Assembly (NCBI RefSeq): GCF_019802345.1
Contig: NZ_JAINDZ010000008.1
Coordinates: 62,001 to 126,000 of the forward strand
From: Methylosinus sp. Sm6
GTDB taxonomy: Bacteria > Pseudomonadota > Alphaproteobacteria > Rhizobiales > Beijerinckiaceae
Direction: 5' to 3'
DNA length: 64,000 nucleotides
Position 1 is the stretch's first letter, and each line of letters opens with the position of its first letter. Position numbers and translations under genes: made by a program. Shown here piece after piece: positions 27,315 to 36,058 of this stretch. The notes below the pieces were generated by a model. That model saw nothing but the letters and a program-made list of their open reading frames with translations, made no database searches and was not told where the DNA came from.

Positions 27315-27736
27315 CCCGTGGCGGCCTGTTGCGCCTTGGAGACGAATTGCTCGGTCTGCTCGCCGAAGCCCGAAATCGCCTTGCTCGTCGCCTCGGACGC
27401 GGCCTTGGTCGCGTTCTCGCTCGTCGCCTGCGCCGTGACGAACGCTTCCTTGGCGAGATTGGAGCAGAGCTCGCCGACCCGCGAGGCGCGCGCGAAGAAG
27501 TCGCCATAGGCCGCGCGGTAGAACTCCGACTGCAGCTCGATGACGTCGTCGATCTTCTGCACGCGCAGCAGCTTCTCGAAATAGGCGCGGCTATTGTCGA
27601 GCGACTGCTTGGAATAGTCGGTCGCTTCGGCGGCGATCGCCTTCAGGCCTCTCGTTGTCGTGGTCGTCGCAGAATTCAAGGCTTCGAGCTGAAATTTTCC
27701 GAGCTCGCGAAAATCGTCGAAGTTCAGATTCGCCAT
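27305..27736 (-). CDS. Phasin family protein
   Basis: A 143-residue amphipathic helical protein with FDDFRELGKFQLEALNSATT at the start, a long central helix with the KQSLDNSRAYFEKLL block typical of Phasin_2, and an Ala/Thr/Ser-rich C-terminus. Phasins coat polyhydroxyalkanoate granules, so the host probably stores PHB, but no pha synthase gene is in view. GGGGAGGG precedes the ATG. It overlaps the CRP-family gene tail to tail. Confidence 0.85.
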   Translation of the reverse strand: MANLNFDDFRELGKFQLEALNSATTTTTRGLKAIAAEATDYSKQSLDNSRAYFEKLLRVQKIDDVIELQSEFYRAAYGDFFARASRVGELCSNLAKEAFVTAQATSENATKAASEATSKAISGFGEQTEQFVSKAQQAATGQR

Positions 27737-27860
27737 CGGACACCCTCCCCCGTCGGCGGCGGCCGACGCGCACGCGACTTTGCTCGCCCCGCGATTGTCG
27801 GAAACGAGCCCGATGATGGCAAATCGGGGAAATCACGTAGGCGCGGCGTCGCGACTTCGT

Positions 27861-29810
27861 TCAGATCGTGAGCCGAGCGCCGAGCTCGACGACGCGATCG
27901 GTCGGGATGGAGAAGAAGTCCGTCGCATTGGCCGATTGCCTCGTCAAGGCGACATAGAGCTTGTCCTGCCATGGCGGCATTTCGGAGCTCGGGCTCTCCT
28001 TGATCGAGCGACGGCCGAGGAAGAAGGAGGTCGTCATGATGTCGTATTTGACGCCCGCCTTGCGCATGGCGGCGAGCGCCGCGGGCACGCGCGGGCTTTC
28101 CATATAGCCGTAATGGAGCGTCGCGCGCGTGAAGTCGTGCGAGAGCTTTTCGATCTCGAACCGCTTTTCCGCGGCGACGCGCGGCATGTCCTCCGTGTGC
28201 ACGCTGATGACCAGCACGCGCTCGTGCAGCACCTTGTTGTGCTTGAGATTGTGCATGAGCGCGGTGGGCGTGACCTCCGGATCGCTGGTCAAGAAGACCG
28301 CCGTGCCGGGAACGCGCGTCGGCTTCGATTTCTCCAGCATGGCGATGAGCTCGAGAATCGGAATGGAGTCGCGATGGGTCTTCTCCGAGAGAAGGGCGGT
28401 GCCGCGCACCCAGGTCCACATCACGATCATCGAGGCCCCGCCGAGCAGCAGCGGAACCCAGCCGCCGTCGACGACCTTCATCAGATTGGCGGCGAGGAAG
28501 GCGAGATCGACAGTGAGAAAAGCCATGATGAACAGCGTCGCGGCGCCGAGCGGCCAGCGCCATTTGCGCCACACGACGATGAAGGCGAGCGCGGTCGTCG
28601 TCACCATGGTGCCGGTGACCGCGATGCCATAGGCCGAGGCGAGCGCGCTCGAACTCTTGAAGGTGACGACGAGAATCAGCACGCCGATCAGCAGCAGCCG
28701 GTTGACGCGGCCGATGTAGATCTGCCCTTCCTGCGTCTCGGACGTATGGGTGATCTCGAGGCGCGGCAGCAATCCGAGCTGGATCGCCTGCCGCACGAGC
28801 GAGAAGGCGCCGGTGATGACCGCCTGGCTCGCGATGACCGTCGCCAGCGTCGACAGGATCACCAGCGGCAGCAGCCCCCACTCCGGCGCGAGCAGGAAAA
28901 ATGGATTCTCGATCGCTCGCGGATCGGCGAGGATCAGCGCGCCCTGGCCGAGATAATTGAGCAGCAGCGCCGGCAGCACGAAGAAGACCCAGGCGATGCG
29001 GATCGGCCTGCGGCCGAAATGGCCCATGTCCGCATAGAGCGCCTCGGCGCCCGTCACCACCAGGAACACCGAGCCGAGCACGGCGAATCCGATCCAGCCG
29101 TGATGCAGGAGAAACGAGAATCCGCGCCGCGGATCGAAAGCGTGCAGCACCTGCGGCGCATCGCCGATGTGCGAGGCGCCCAGCGCGGCGATGACGATGA
29201 AGAAGAGAGCCATCACCGGGCCGAACAGAGCGGCGACCCGCGCCGTGCCATGACTCTGCGCCCAGAATAGCGAGACGAGGATGACGAGCGTGATCGGAAA
29301 GACGAACTCGCCGAAGCGCGGGTTCACGACCGAAAGTCCTTCGACGGCGGACAGAACCGAGATCGCCGGAGTGATGATGGCGTCGCCGGAAAACAGCGCC
29401 GCGCCGGCGACGCCGAACAGGAACACCGGCGTCGCCCGCCGGCCGAGCGCGTTCTGCGCGAGCGCCATCAGCGAGAGAATGCCGCCCTCGCCGCGGTTGT
29501 CGGCCCGCATCAGGAAGATCACATATTTGACAGTGACGGTGAAGATCAGCGCGAAGATGAGCAGCGAGATGGTTCCGACCACCGCCTCCTCGCTCAGGCC
29601 GCTCGGCTTGGCGTGGGCGAGCGACTCGCGCAGCGCATAGAGCGGGCTCGTGCCGATGTCGCCATAGACGACGCCGATCGACCCGACGATGAGCGACAAC
29701 AGGCCCGGAGGGCGCGGCGGCTCCGCCGGCGCGGGCTCGCCGCTCGCGGACGCTGCGCCGTCGCGTCGCGGCGACGGGCTCGCCGGATCCTGCGCTGTCT
29801 TGGGGTCCAT
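27861..29810 (-). CDS. kup: Low-affinity potassium uptake protein Kup
   Basis: Proton-coupled K+ symporter of the KUP/HAK/KT family, 649 residues: a Pro/Ala-rich cytoplasmic leader (1-35), about 12 membrane spans from LSLIVGSIGVVYGDIGTSPLYA (the family signature), and a soluble C-terminal domain (about 490-649) ending VVELGARLTI. The ATG at 29810 directly precedes the Pro/Ala-rich leader. It is transcribed divergently from hpnB; the 286-base gap between them shows no gene. Confidence 0.95.
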   Translation of the reverse strand: MDPKTAQDPASPSPRRDGAASASGEPAPAEPPRPPGLLSLIVGSIGVVYGDIGTSPLYALRESLAHAKPSGLSEEAVVGTISLLIFALIFTVTVKYVIFLMRADNRGEGGILSLMALAQNALGRRATPVFLFGVAGAALFSGDAIITPAISVLSAVEGLSVVNPRFGEFVFPITLVILVSLFWAQSHGTARVAALFGPVMALFFIVIAALGASHIGDAPQVLHAFDPRRGFSFLLHHGWIGFAVLGSVFLVVTGAEALYADMGHFGRRPIRIAWVFFVLPALLLNYLGQGALILADPRAIENPFFLLAPEWGLLPLVILSTLATVIASQAVITGAFSLVRQAIQLGLLPRLEITHTSETQEGQIYIGRVNRLLLIGVLILVVTFKSSSALASAYGIAVTGTMVTTTALAFIVVWRKWRWPLGAATLFIMAFLTVDLAFLAANLMKVVDGGWVPLLLGGASMIVMWTWVRGTALLSEKTHRDSIPILELIAMLEKSKPTRVPGTAVFLTSDPEVTPTALMHNLKHNKVLHERVLVISVHTEDMPRVAAEKRFEIEKLSHDFTRATLHYGYMESPRVPAALAAMRKAGVKYDIMTTSFFLGRRSIKESPSSEMPPWQDKLYVALTRQSANATDFFSIPTDRVVELGARLTI

Positions 29811-30096
29811 GCAGCAAGCCCTGAGAATTTGACGAGGACGCCCGGCGACGCTGCGGCGCGGGAAGCGCCGCTGTCCGACCCGCGACCGATTCCGCCTCCG
29901 CCCACGACGATCCGGCGCGGCGATATACGCCAGGAGGCGCGGGAAGAGAAGCGGCTGTCGGAAGTTTCTGGCGAAATTCGATTTTGGCGGCCTCCCGAGG
30001 CGCGCGCCTCTGGCCAGCGGGGCCGCACGATGCTATGGCGTCGCCGTCAGTCCCGGCTCCGCCAAAGGCGGACGGGGACGCGAACGCTCTCGAGAG

Positions 30097-31248
30097 ATGA
30101 TCGTCACACTCCTCGCCGGCGCAGGCCTCCTCATCTGGCTCTATCTCCTCGTCGGGCACGGCTCCTTTTGGCGCCTCGCCGAGCATGACCGACGCTTCGC
30201 CCCGCCCGGCGCGCGCGCGTCGGCGATAATCCATGTCGTCGCCATCGTCCCCGCGCGCGACGAAGCCGAGGTGATCGCCGATTCGCTGCGCTCGCTGCTG
30301 CGGCAGCGGTTCAGCGGCCGGCTCGACATCGTCCTCGTCGACGACGAGAGCTCGGACGGCACCGCCGAGGTCGCCCGCGCCACGGCGGAGCAGGAAGGCG
30401 CGCCGGACCGGCTCGCCGTGCTGCAGGGGTGGCCGGAGCAGGGCTGGACCGGCAAGCTCGCGGCGATGAACCGCGGCTTCGTCCATGTGACGTCGCTGCC
30501 GCAGCGGCCAGACTACGTCCTCTTCTGCGACGCCGACATCGGCTTTGCGCCGGACCTGCTCGAGCGGCTGGCGGCAGGGGCCGAGGCGCGCGGAACCGTG
30601 CTCGCCTCGCTGATGGTCAAGCTGCGCTGCGAGAGCCTCGCCGAGCGCTGGCTCGTGCCCGCCTTCATCTTCTTTTTTCAAAAGCTCTATCCCTTTTCCC
30701 GGGTCAATGATCCGGAGAGCCGGGTCGCCGCGGCGGCGGGCGGGGTGATGCTGGTGCGGCCGTCGGCGCTGGAGCAGGCCGGCGGCCTCGCGCAGATCCG
30801 CGGCGCGCTGATCGACGATTGCGCGCTCGGCAAGCTGCTGAAGCGAGAGGGGCCGATCTGGCTCGGCCTCACCGACGACGCCTGGAGCCTGCGCCCTTAC
30901 GCCAGCTACGTCGACATCGAGCGGATGGTGACGCGCTCGGCCTATGCGCAGCTGCGCTACTCGCCTTGGCGCCTCGCCGGCGCGGTCGCCGGAATGGGGC
31001 TCGTCTATCTCGCCCCGCCGATCATCGCCTTCTCGGGGCGCGAAGCCTCGGCCTTTCCGGCCCTCGTCGCCTATCTGCTGATGGTCCAGGCCTATATGCC
31101 GACGCTGCGCTTCTACGGGCGAAGCCGTATCGGCGCCTTCGCCTTGCCCATCGTCGCCGCCTGCTATACGTGGTTCACATTGCTGTCCGCTTGGCGGCAC
31201 GGCCGCGGGCGCGGCGGCGCCTGGAAGGGGCGGTATCAGGCGCCGTGA
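30097..31248 (+). CDS. hpnB: Hopanoid-associated glycosyltransferase HpnB
   Basis: A membrane-anchored GT2-type glycosyltransferase, 383 residues: N-terminal span, GT-A domain with VAIVPARDEAEVIADSLRSL, VDDESSDGT and FCDADIGF (DxD-like), and a C-terminal set of hydrophobic helices. HpnB-type proteins are found at the head of hpn squalene/hopanoid operons. The acceptor is not experimentally settled to my knowledge. hpnC follows after 19 bases. Confidence 0.88.
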   Translation: MIVTLLAGAGLLIWLYLLVGHGSFWRLAEHDRRFAPPGARASAIIHVVAIVPARDEAEVIADSLRSLLRQRFSGRLDIVLVDDESSDGTAEVARATAEQEGAPDRLAVLQGWPEQGWTGKLAAMNRGFVHVTSLPQRPDYVLFCDADIGFAPDLLERLAAGAEARGTVLASLMVKLRCESLAERWLVPAFIFFFQKLYPFSRVNDPESRVAAAAGGVMLVRPSALEQAGGLAQIRGALIDDCALGKLLKREGPIWLGLTDDAWSLRPYASYVDIERMVTRSAYAQLRYSPWRLAGAVAGMGLVYLAPPIIAFSGREASAFPALVAYLLMVQAYMPTLRFYGRSRIGAFALPIVAACYTWFTLLSAWRHGRGRGGAWKGRYQAP

Positions 31249-31267
31249 CGAGCGAGGACGATCTCAA

Positions 31268-32149
31268 ATGAGCGACATCGCCGCCGCTGGGTCGGGCAAG
31301 GGCCACAGGGACGAGAATTTCCCCGTCGCCTCGGTGTTCATCACTCCGCGCCACCGCGCGCCGATCCTCGCCTTCTATGATTTTGTCCGCGCGGCGGACG
31401 ACATCTCCGACCATGCGGCTCTGTCCGGCGATGAGAAGATCGCCATGCTCGACCGAATGGAGGCGGCGCTGCTGTCGGGCGGCGAGCCGATCGCCGTCGC
31501 CCTGCGGCTGCGCGAAGCGCTCGCCGAGCGTGGGCTCGAGCCGCGTCATGCGCAGGACCTGCTCATCGCCTTTCGCCGCGACGTGACGCAGACGCGCTAT
31601 CGCGATTTCGACGATCTCATGGACTATTGCCGCTATTCCGCAATGCCGGTCGGCCGCTTCGTGCTCGACGTTCACGGCGAGGACCGCGGCGCGACATGGG
31701 GCGCCAATGACGCGCTCTGCGCGGCGCTGCAGATCATCAATCATCTGCAGGACTGCGCGAAGGATTATCGGAGTCTCGATCGCGTCTATCTGCCGCAGGA
31801 CCTGCTCGCCGCGCAGGGCGCGAGCGTCGACATGCTCGCCGAGACCGCCGCTCCGCCGCCGCTCGCGGCCTCGCTGCGCGAGCTGGCGCGCCGCACGAGC
31901 GAGCTGCTCGCGCAAAGCTCGCCTTTCGCGGACCGCATCGCCGATATCCGGCTCGCCATGGAGGTCGGCGCCATTCAGCGTCTCGCCGAGACGCTGACGC
32001 GGCGGCTGCTTGTCGCCGATCCGCTGAGCGAGGCGGTTCACGCCGGCAAGGGCCAATTCCTCGCCACGGCGCTGTTCGGCGCGGGCGCGGTTCTGCTGCG
32101 GCGGCTGACGCGGCCGCGCTCGCGCGCATTGGCGGGCGAATCGGCATGA
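31268..32149 (+). CDS. hpnC: Hydroxysqualene synthase HpnC
   Basis: Trans-isoprenyl diphosphate synthase fold, 293 residues. In the HpnCDE route HpnD makes presqualene diphosphate from two farnesyl diphosphates, HpnC converts it to hydroxysqualene and HpnE reduces that to squalene. The Asp-rich motif YDFVRAADDISDH binds Mg-diphosphate and the second is QDCAKDYRSLDRVYLP. The stop overlaps hpnD by 4 bases (ATGA). Confidence 0.92.
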   Translation: MSDIAAAGSGKGHRDENFPVASVFITPRHRAPILAFYDFVRAADDISDHAALSGDEKIAMLDRMEAALLSGGEPIAVALRLREALAERGLEPRHAQDLLIAFRRDVTQTRYRDFDDLMDYCRYSAMPVGRFVLDVHGEDRGATWGANDALCAALQIINHLQDCAKDYRSLDRVYLPQDLLAAQGASVDMLAETAAPPPLAASLRELARRTSELLAQSSPFADRIADIRLAMEVGAIQRLAETLTRRLLVADPLSEAVHAGKGQFLATALFGAGAVLLRRLTRPRSRALAGESA

Positions 32150-33027
32150 GCGTCGACAGCCCCGCTCTGCTCGCCGACGGCGCGGCGAAGCCCGTCGCCG
32201 CCAAGAGCTCCTTCTATCTCGCCATGCGCGTGCTCGAGCCCGAGCGGCGCGACGCGATGTATGCGATCTACGGCTTTTGCCGCGCCGTCGACGACATCGC
32301 CGACGAAGACGGCGACCGCGCCGCGCGCCTTGCCGCGCTCGACGACTGGCGCCGCGATCTCGACGAGCTCTACGCCGGCCGCACGCATAAGCGCTGCGCC
32401 GACCTCGCCGCGCCGGTGCGGCGCTTTGCGCTCGATCGCGTCGATTTCGAGGCGGTGATCGACGGCATGGCCATGGATGTCGTCGAGGATATTCGCGCGC
32501 CCGAGTGGGAGCGGCTCGACCTCTATTGCGATCGCGTCGCCAGCGCGGTGGGGCGCCTCTCGGTGCGCGTCTTCGGCCTCGCGGACGACGCCGATTGCGG
32601 CGGCGAGAACGGCGGCCTGCCGACCAAGGCGCGGCTGCTCGCCTTTCACATGGGCCGCGCGCTGCAGCTCACCAACATATTGCGCGACCTCGACGAGGAC
32701 GATCGGAGAGGTCGGCTCTATCTGCCGCGCGAGGCGCTGGAGGCGGCGGGCGTCACGGATGTCTCGCCCGGCGCCGCGCTCGCGCATCCCGGCCTCGCCG
32801 AGGCCTGCGGGTCGGTCGCCGATCGCGCGCGAAAACATTATGCGGAAGCCGAGCTCATCATGCGCGTCTCGCCGCCGAGCGCGGTGAAGGCGCCCTATCT
32901 GATGGCGACCGCCTATCGCTCGATTCTCGACCGTCTCGTCGCTCGCGGCTTCGCGCCGCCGCGCGCGCCGGTCTCGGCTTCGCGCGCCAAGATTCTTCTG
33001 GCGCTGCTCAAATATGCGCTGACGTGA
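32146..33027 (+). CDS. hpnD: Presqualene diphosphate synthase HpnD
   Basis: Paralogue of HpnC with the same fold, 293 residues. YGFCRAVDDIADEDGD is the first Asp-rich motif and NILRDLDEDDRRGRLYLP the second, typical of head-to-head prenyl synthases. It catalyses 1'-1 condensation of two FPP. It overlaps hpnC by 4 bases and hpnE by 4 bases, so the three enzymes are made together. Confidence 0.93.
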   Translation: MSVDSPALLADGAAKPVAAKSSFYLAMRVLEPERRDAMYAIYGFCRAVDDIADEDGDRAARLAALDDWRRDLDELYAGRTHKRCADLAAPVRRFALDRVDFEAVIDGMAMDVVEDIRAPEWERLDLYCDRVASAVGRLSVRVFGLADDADCGGENGGLPTKARLLAFHMGRALQLTNILRDLDEDDRRGRLYLPREALEAAGVTDVSPGAALAHPGLAEACGSVADRARKHYAEAELIMRVSPPSAVKAPYLMATAYRSILDRLVARGFAPPRAPVSASRAKILLALLKYALT

Positions 33028-34268
33028 CGCGGACCGTTCATGTCATCGGCGCGGGCCTCGCCGGCCTCGCTTGCGCGTTGCGCCTTTCCGGCGAGGGGCG
33101 CCGCGTCGCGCTCTACGAGGCCGCGCGCATGGCGGGCGGGCGCTGCCGCTCCTATCATGATCCGAGCCTCGATCTCGTCATCGACAATGGCAATCATCTG
33201 CTGCTGTCCGGCAATGGCGCGGCGCTCGACTATGCGCGGCGCATCGGCGCCATGGGCGAGCTGGTCGGCCCGAAGGACTGCGTGTTCGATTTTTTGGACA
33301 CGCGCAATGGCGAGCGCTGGCGCCTCAGGCCCAACGCCTCGCGCCTGCCCTGGTGGATTTTTGTCGCGGATCGCCGCGTCCCCGGCTCCTCGCCGGGCGA
33401 TTATCTGGGCGCGCTCGGACTGTTGCGCGCAAAAAGAGGCGCGACCATCGGCGAGGCGATGGATTGCTCCGGCCTGCTCTATGAGCGGTTGTGGGGCCCC
33501 GTGCTGCTGTCGGCTCTGAACATGGATCCGCGCGAGGCCTCCGCCGAGCTCGCCGGCGCCGTGCTGCGCGAGACGCTCGGAGCCGGCGGCGCCGCCTGCC
33601 GCCCGCTGGCGCCGCGCCGCGGACTCGGCGCGGCCTTCATCGAGCCGGCGCTGGCGACGCTCGCCGCGGCGGGCGTCACGCCGCGCTATGGCGCGCGGCT
33701 GCGGGCGATCGAATTTTCGGGCGAGCGCGCCGTTGCGCTGGATTTCGGCGAGGAGCGCGTCGCGCTCGGCGATGACGACGCGATCACGCTCGCCGTTCCG
33801 CCCTGGACGGCGCAGGAGCTGCTGCCGGAGATCGTCGCGCCCGATGATTTCCGCGGCATCGTCAATGCGCATTTCAAGATCGCGCCGCCGCCCGGCCAGC
33901 CGCCGCTCATCGGCATGATCGGCTCGCTGACCGAATGGCTGTTCGCCTTCGGGGATCGCCTGTCGGTGACGATCAGCGGCGCCGACCGGCTGATGGACGA
34001 GCCGCGCGAAAGCCTCGCCGAGCGCATCTGGACCGAGGTCGCCGCCGCGACCGGCCTGCCCCGTGCGCTGCCGCCATGGCAGATCGTGAAGGAAAAGCGC
34101 GCGACCTTCGCCGCGACGCCGGCGCAGCAGCGCCGCCGGCCGGATGCGGCGACGCGCTGGCGCAATCTTTTTCTCGCCGGCGACTGGACGGCGACCGGCC
34201 TTCCGGCGACGATCGAAGGCGCGATCCGCTCCGGCGACCGCGCCGCGGCGCTCGTTACGCGAATGTGA
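33024..34268 (+). CDS. hpnE: Hydroxysqualene dehydroxylase HpnE
   Basis: FAD-dependent amine-oxidase-like protein of 414 residues that yields squalene. The dinucleotide-binding motif VIGAGLAGLACALRL follows immediately after the start, and the C-terminal LAGDWTATGLPATIEGAIRSG is the FAD-closing motif. The start is a GTG whose bases overlap the hpnD stop (GTGA). The squalene-hopene cyclase gene is not in the window; the next gene faces this one. Confidence 0.92.
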   Translation: MTRTVHVIGAGLAGLACALRLSGEGRRVALYEAARMAGGRCRSYHDPSLDLVIDNGNHLLLSGNGAALDYARRIGAMGELVGPKDCVFDFLDTRNGERWRLRPNASRLPWWIFVADRRVPGSSPGDYLGALGLLRAKRGATIGEAMDCSGLLYERLWGPVLLSALNMDPREASAELAGAVLRETLGAGGAACRPLAPRRGLGAAFIEPALATLAAAGVTPRYGARLRAIEFSGERAVALDFGEERVALGDDDAITLAVPPWTAQELLPEIVAPDDFRGIVNAHFKIAPPPGQPPLIGMIGSLTEWLFAFGDRLSVTISGADRLMDEPRESLAERIWTEVAAATGLPRALPPWQIVKEKRATFAATPAQQRRRPDAATRWRNLFLAGDWTATGLPATIEGAIRSGDRAAALVTRM

Positions 34269-34291
34269 GACCGAGGAGGGGCCCTCGGCGC

Positions 34292-34909
34292 TTACCCGCA
34301 CCGCGAGGATGCGAGCTCGCGCTCTTCGAACGTGCGAGGCGGAGGGCGACTCGCATGAAACGACCATCGGCGCTCGTTGCGGCGCAGCTCCACCGCCGAC
34401 AGAGGCGACGCGTCGATTCGCCAGAAGGCGTTGGCGGAAGCGCCTATGGCGTGAACGACCGCGGCGCGGATCACACTGGCGTGGGTGATGGCCAGCGCAG
34501 GACCGACCAAAGCGTCGTCGTCCATCCACTCGGCGACGCGGCGGAGCAGAGCGGCGATCGACTCGCCGCCATGCGGCGCGGCCTCGGGGTCGGTCAGCCA
34601 TTGCTCGACCGCTGCGGGCTCGCCGCGGGCGATGTCCGTCAGCTTGCCGCCGGCCCATCGGCCGTAGTCGCAATCGCGCAAGGCCGGCTCGGGGCGCGCG
34701 GTCAGGCCGGCCGCGGCGGCGGTTTCGAGGGCGCGCCGGGCCGGGCTGCAGACGATCGCCCGCATGGAGGAAAACGCGCCGCCGAGCGCCGTCGCCGACG
34801 CATGGCCCGTCGCGTCGATCGGCTCGTCGAGAGGGAAAGCCGCGGTCCTCTGTGCGTTCGTGGACGCGTGGCAGAGCAAGAGCAGGATCAGCCTCGTCCG
34901 CCCGGTCAC
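34292..34909 (-). CDS. Histidine phosphatase family protein linked to cbtAB, divergent active site
   Basis: A 205-residue protein of the phosphoglycerate-mutase-like superfamily. The usual LVRHGxT motif is replaced by LLCHAST: the catalytic His is kept, but the phosphate-binding Arg and the Gly are not. A later SPARRALETA (second Arg), PHGGESIAALLRRV and ITHASVIRA (second His) are present. Its place behind cbtB-cbtA and the cobalamin riboswitch suggests a corrinoid role, perhaps like alpha-ribazole phosphatase. The GTG start overlaps the cbtA stop by 4 bases. Confidence 0.72.
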   Translation of the reverse strand: MTGRTRLILLLLCHASTNAQRTAAFPLDEPIDATGHASATALGGAFSSMRAIVCSPARRALETAAAAGLTARPEPALRDCDYGRWAGGKLTDIARGEPAAVEQWLTDPEAAPHGGESIAALLRRVAEWMDDDALVGPALAITHASVIRAAVVHAIGASANAFWRIDASPLSAVELRRNERRWSFHASRPPPRTFEERELASSRCG

Positions 34910-35619
34910 GTTTCGACGGCCGGCGCCCGGCTCTCGCACAGGGCGCCGAAGACGAGGCCGATCGTCAGCCACAGGACCGTATTGACGCCGAGCGACGCGA
35001 GCCGGAAACGCCACAAAGTCGTCGCCGCAAAATTCCGCGGAACCTCGTCGATCGGCGGCAGGATCGACATCACGCCCGCCATGATGGCGATATAACCGCC
35101 GACGCCCAGGATCGCGGCGTTCCATGCGCCGAGCCTCCGCCTCGCGCCGCCGACGGCGCAGGCCGCGGCGACAGCCGCGAGGAGCGAGACCGCGAGCATG
35201 CCGAAATGGAGAAAGGTGCGCGTCCCGATCGTCGCCGGATCGCCGACCGCCGGGGGATTGGGCGGATATTCGAGCGCCGGAACAATGACGAAGATGAAGA
35301 GACCGAGCGCGGCGAGCAGCAAAGCGGTCGTTCGGGCGTCGAGCCGTCCCATACGGCCATTGGCGAAAGCGAACGCCAGCGCGAATAGGCCTCCGAGCGC
35401 GGCGCCATAGGCGAGCGTCGCGGTGAGCAGGCCCAGCGTGCTCTGTATCGCGCGGCTCACCAGCTCGGGTTCGGGCGCCTCCTCCGCCTTCGACATCCCG
35501 GCCTCGAAGGCGATGGCGAGATCGATCTGGGCCTCGCCGAAAAGCGAAGCGAATAGGAAAGCGGCGACGCCCGCGAGGACGCCGGACAGCATCCCGCGAA
35601 GCAGGAGTTTCGCGACCAT
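34906..35619 (-). CDS. cbtA: CbtA, cobalamin-regulated membrane protein (probable cobalt transporter)
   Basis: A 237-residue membrane protein with about five spans beginning MVAKLLLRGMLSGVLAGVAA. It contains the family-typical LEYPPNPPAVGDPATIG loop and an FRLASLGVNTVLW end. CbtA is inferred to move cobalt because it is regularly found behind cobalamin riboswitches next to CbtB. The start at 35619 directly precedes the first span; the longer open frame overlaps cbtB. cbtB ends 17 bases upstream. Confidence 0.85.
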   Translation of the reverse strand: MVAKLLLRGMLSGVLAGVAAFLFASLFGEAQIDLAIAFEAGMSKAEEAPEPELVSRAIQSTLGLLTATLAYGAALGGLFALAFAFANGRMGRLDARTTALLLAALGLFIFVIVPALEYPPNPPAVGDPATIGTRTFLHFGMLAVSLLAAVAAACAVGGARRRLGAWNAAILGVGGYIAIMAGVMSILPPIDEVPRNFAATTLWRFRLASLGVNTVLWLTIGLVFGALCESRAPAVET

Positions 35620-35635
35620 TGGAGAGGCCCCCGAC

Positions 35636-35824
35636 TCAGTGGCAGGGGAAGCCGAGCAGATGGCGTCCGTCGTGCACGAGCTCGTGGACGTAAGCGCCTT
35701 GCTCGGCGCCGACGAAATAGATCGCGAGAAGGCAGAGGAGCCCGAACCAGATCGCAAAGGGCAGAATATCGCGCACCGGAATAGCGGCCGGTCGAACGTC
35801 ACGGACGAGAATTTCTGTTGTCAT
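35636..35824 (-). CDS. cbtB: CbtB, small His-tailed partner of CbtA
   Basis: A 62-residue protein: short cytoplasmic leader, one membrane span (LPFAIWFGLLCLLAIYFVG), then a His-rich end (YVHELVHDGRHLLGFPCH) that probably binds the metal. This layout defines CbtB. GAGGAGG lies just upstream; ATG 35824 is preferred over the GTG at 35827, which is too close to it. It is the first gene after the short cobalamin riboswitch. Confidence 0.88.
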   Translation of the reverse strand: MTTEILVRDVRPAAIPVRDILPFAIWFGLLCLLAIYFVGAEQGAYVHELVHDGRHLLGFPCH

Positions 35825-35867
35825 CACGCCTCCTCGGGATCCTGCGTCCCGCTGGATTGCAAAGCCC

Positions 35868-35962
35868 GTCTTTGGAGGTCTGACTCCCTGCCGAACAGGC
35901 AGATCACAGTGGCGCGACCGCGCCGGAGTTTCACCGGCTTCTCCAAGCGAGCAGAACCAATT
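35868..35962 (-). promoter_or_regulatory. Cobalamin riboswitch (short form) upstream of cbtBA
   Basis: On the minus strand the conserved core reads AAGCCGGTGAAACTCCGGC, then GCGGTCGC-GCCACTGTGA, then a GCCTGTTCGGC stem and AGGGAGTCAGACC. These are the B12-box elements of cobalamin aptamers. TTGGAG/CTCCAA (35941-35946 with 35872-35877) closes the core. The aptamer ends about 45 bases before the cbtB start, whose ribosome site is the likely control point. Cobalamin binding should reduce cbtB-cbtA expression. Confidence 0.92.
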
Positions 35963-36058
35963 TGTGCGCCGAGGCGGCCCATGTCAATCGGAAATCGCAC
36001 GTTCGCATCGGCGTCGCTTCGCGCGTCGGCGCATTCGCGCGCGATCGAGGAGCTTCGA

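Noticed and set aside
27724-31200. Very long open frame (over 1,100 codons) on the minus strand across the phasin upstream region, kup and hpnB.
   Set aside because: Its translation is Arg/Ala-rich without family motifs and it covers Kup and HpnB, which are intact in other frames. It is a high-GC shadow frame.
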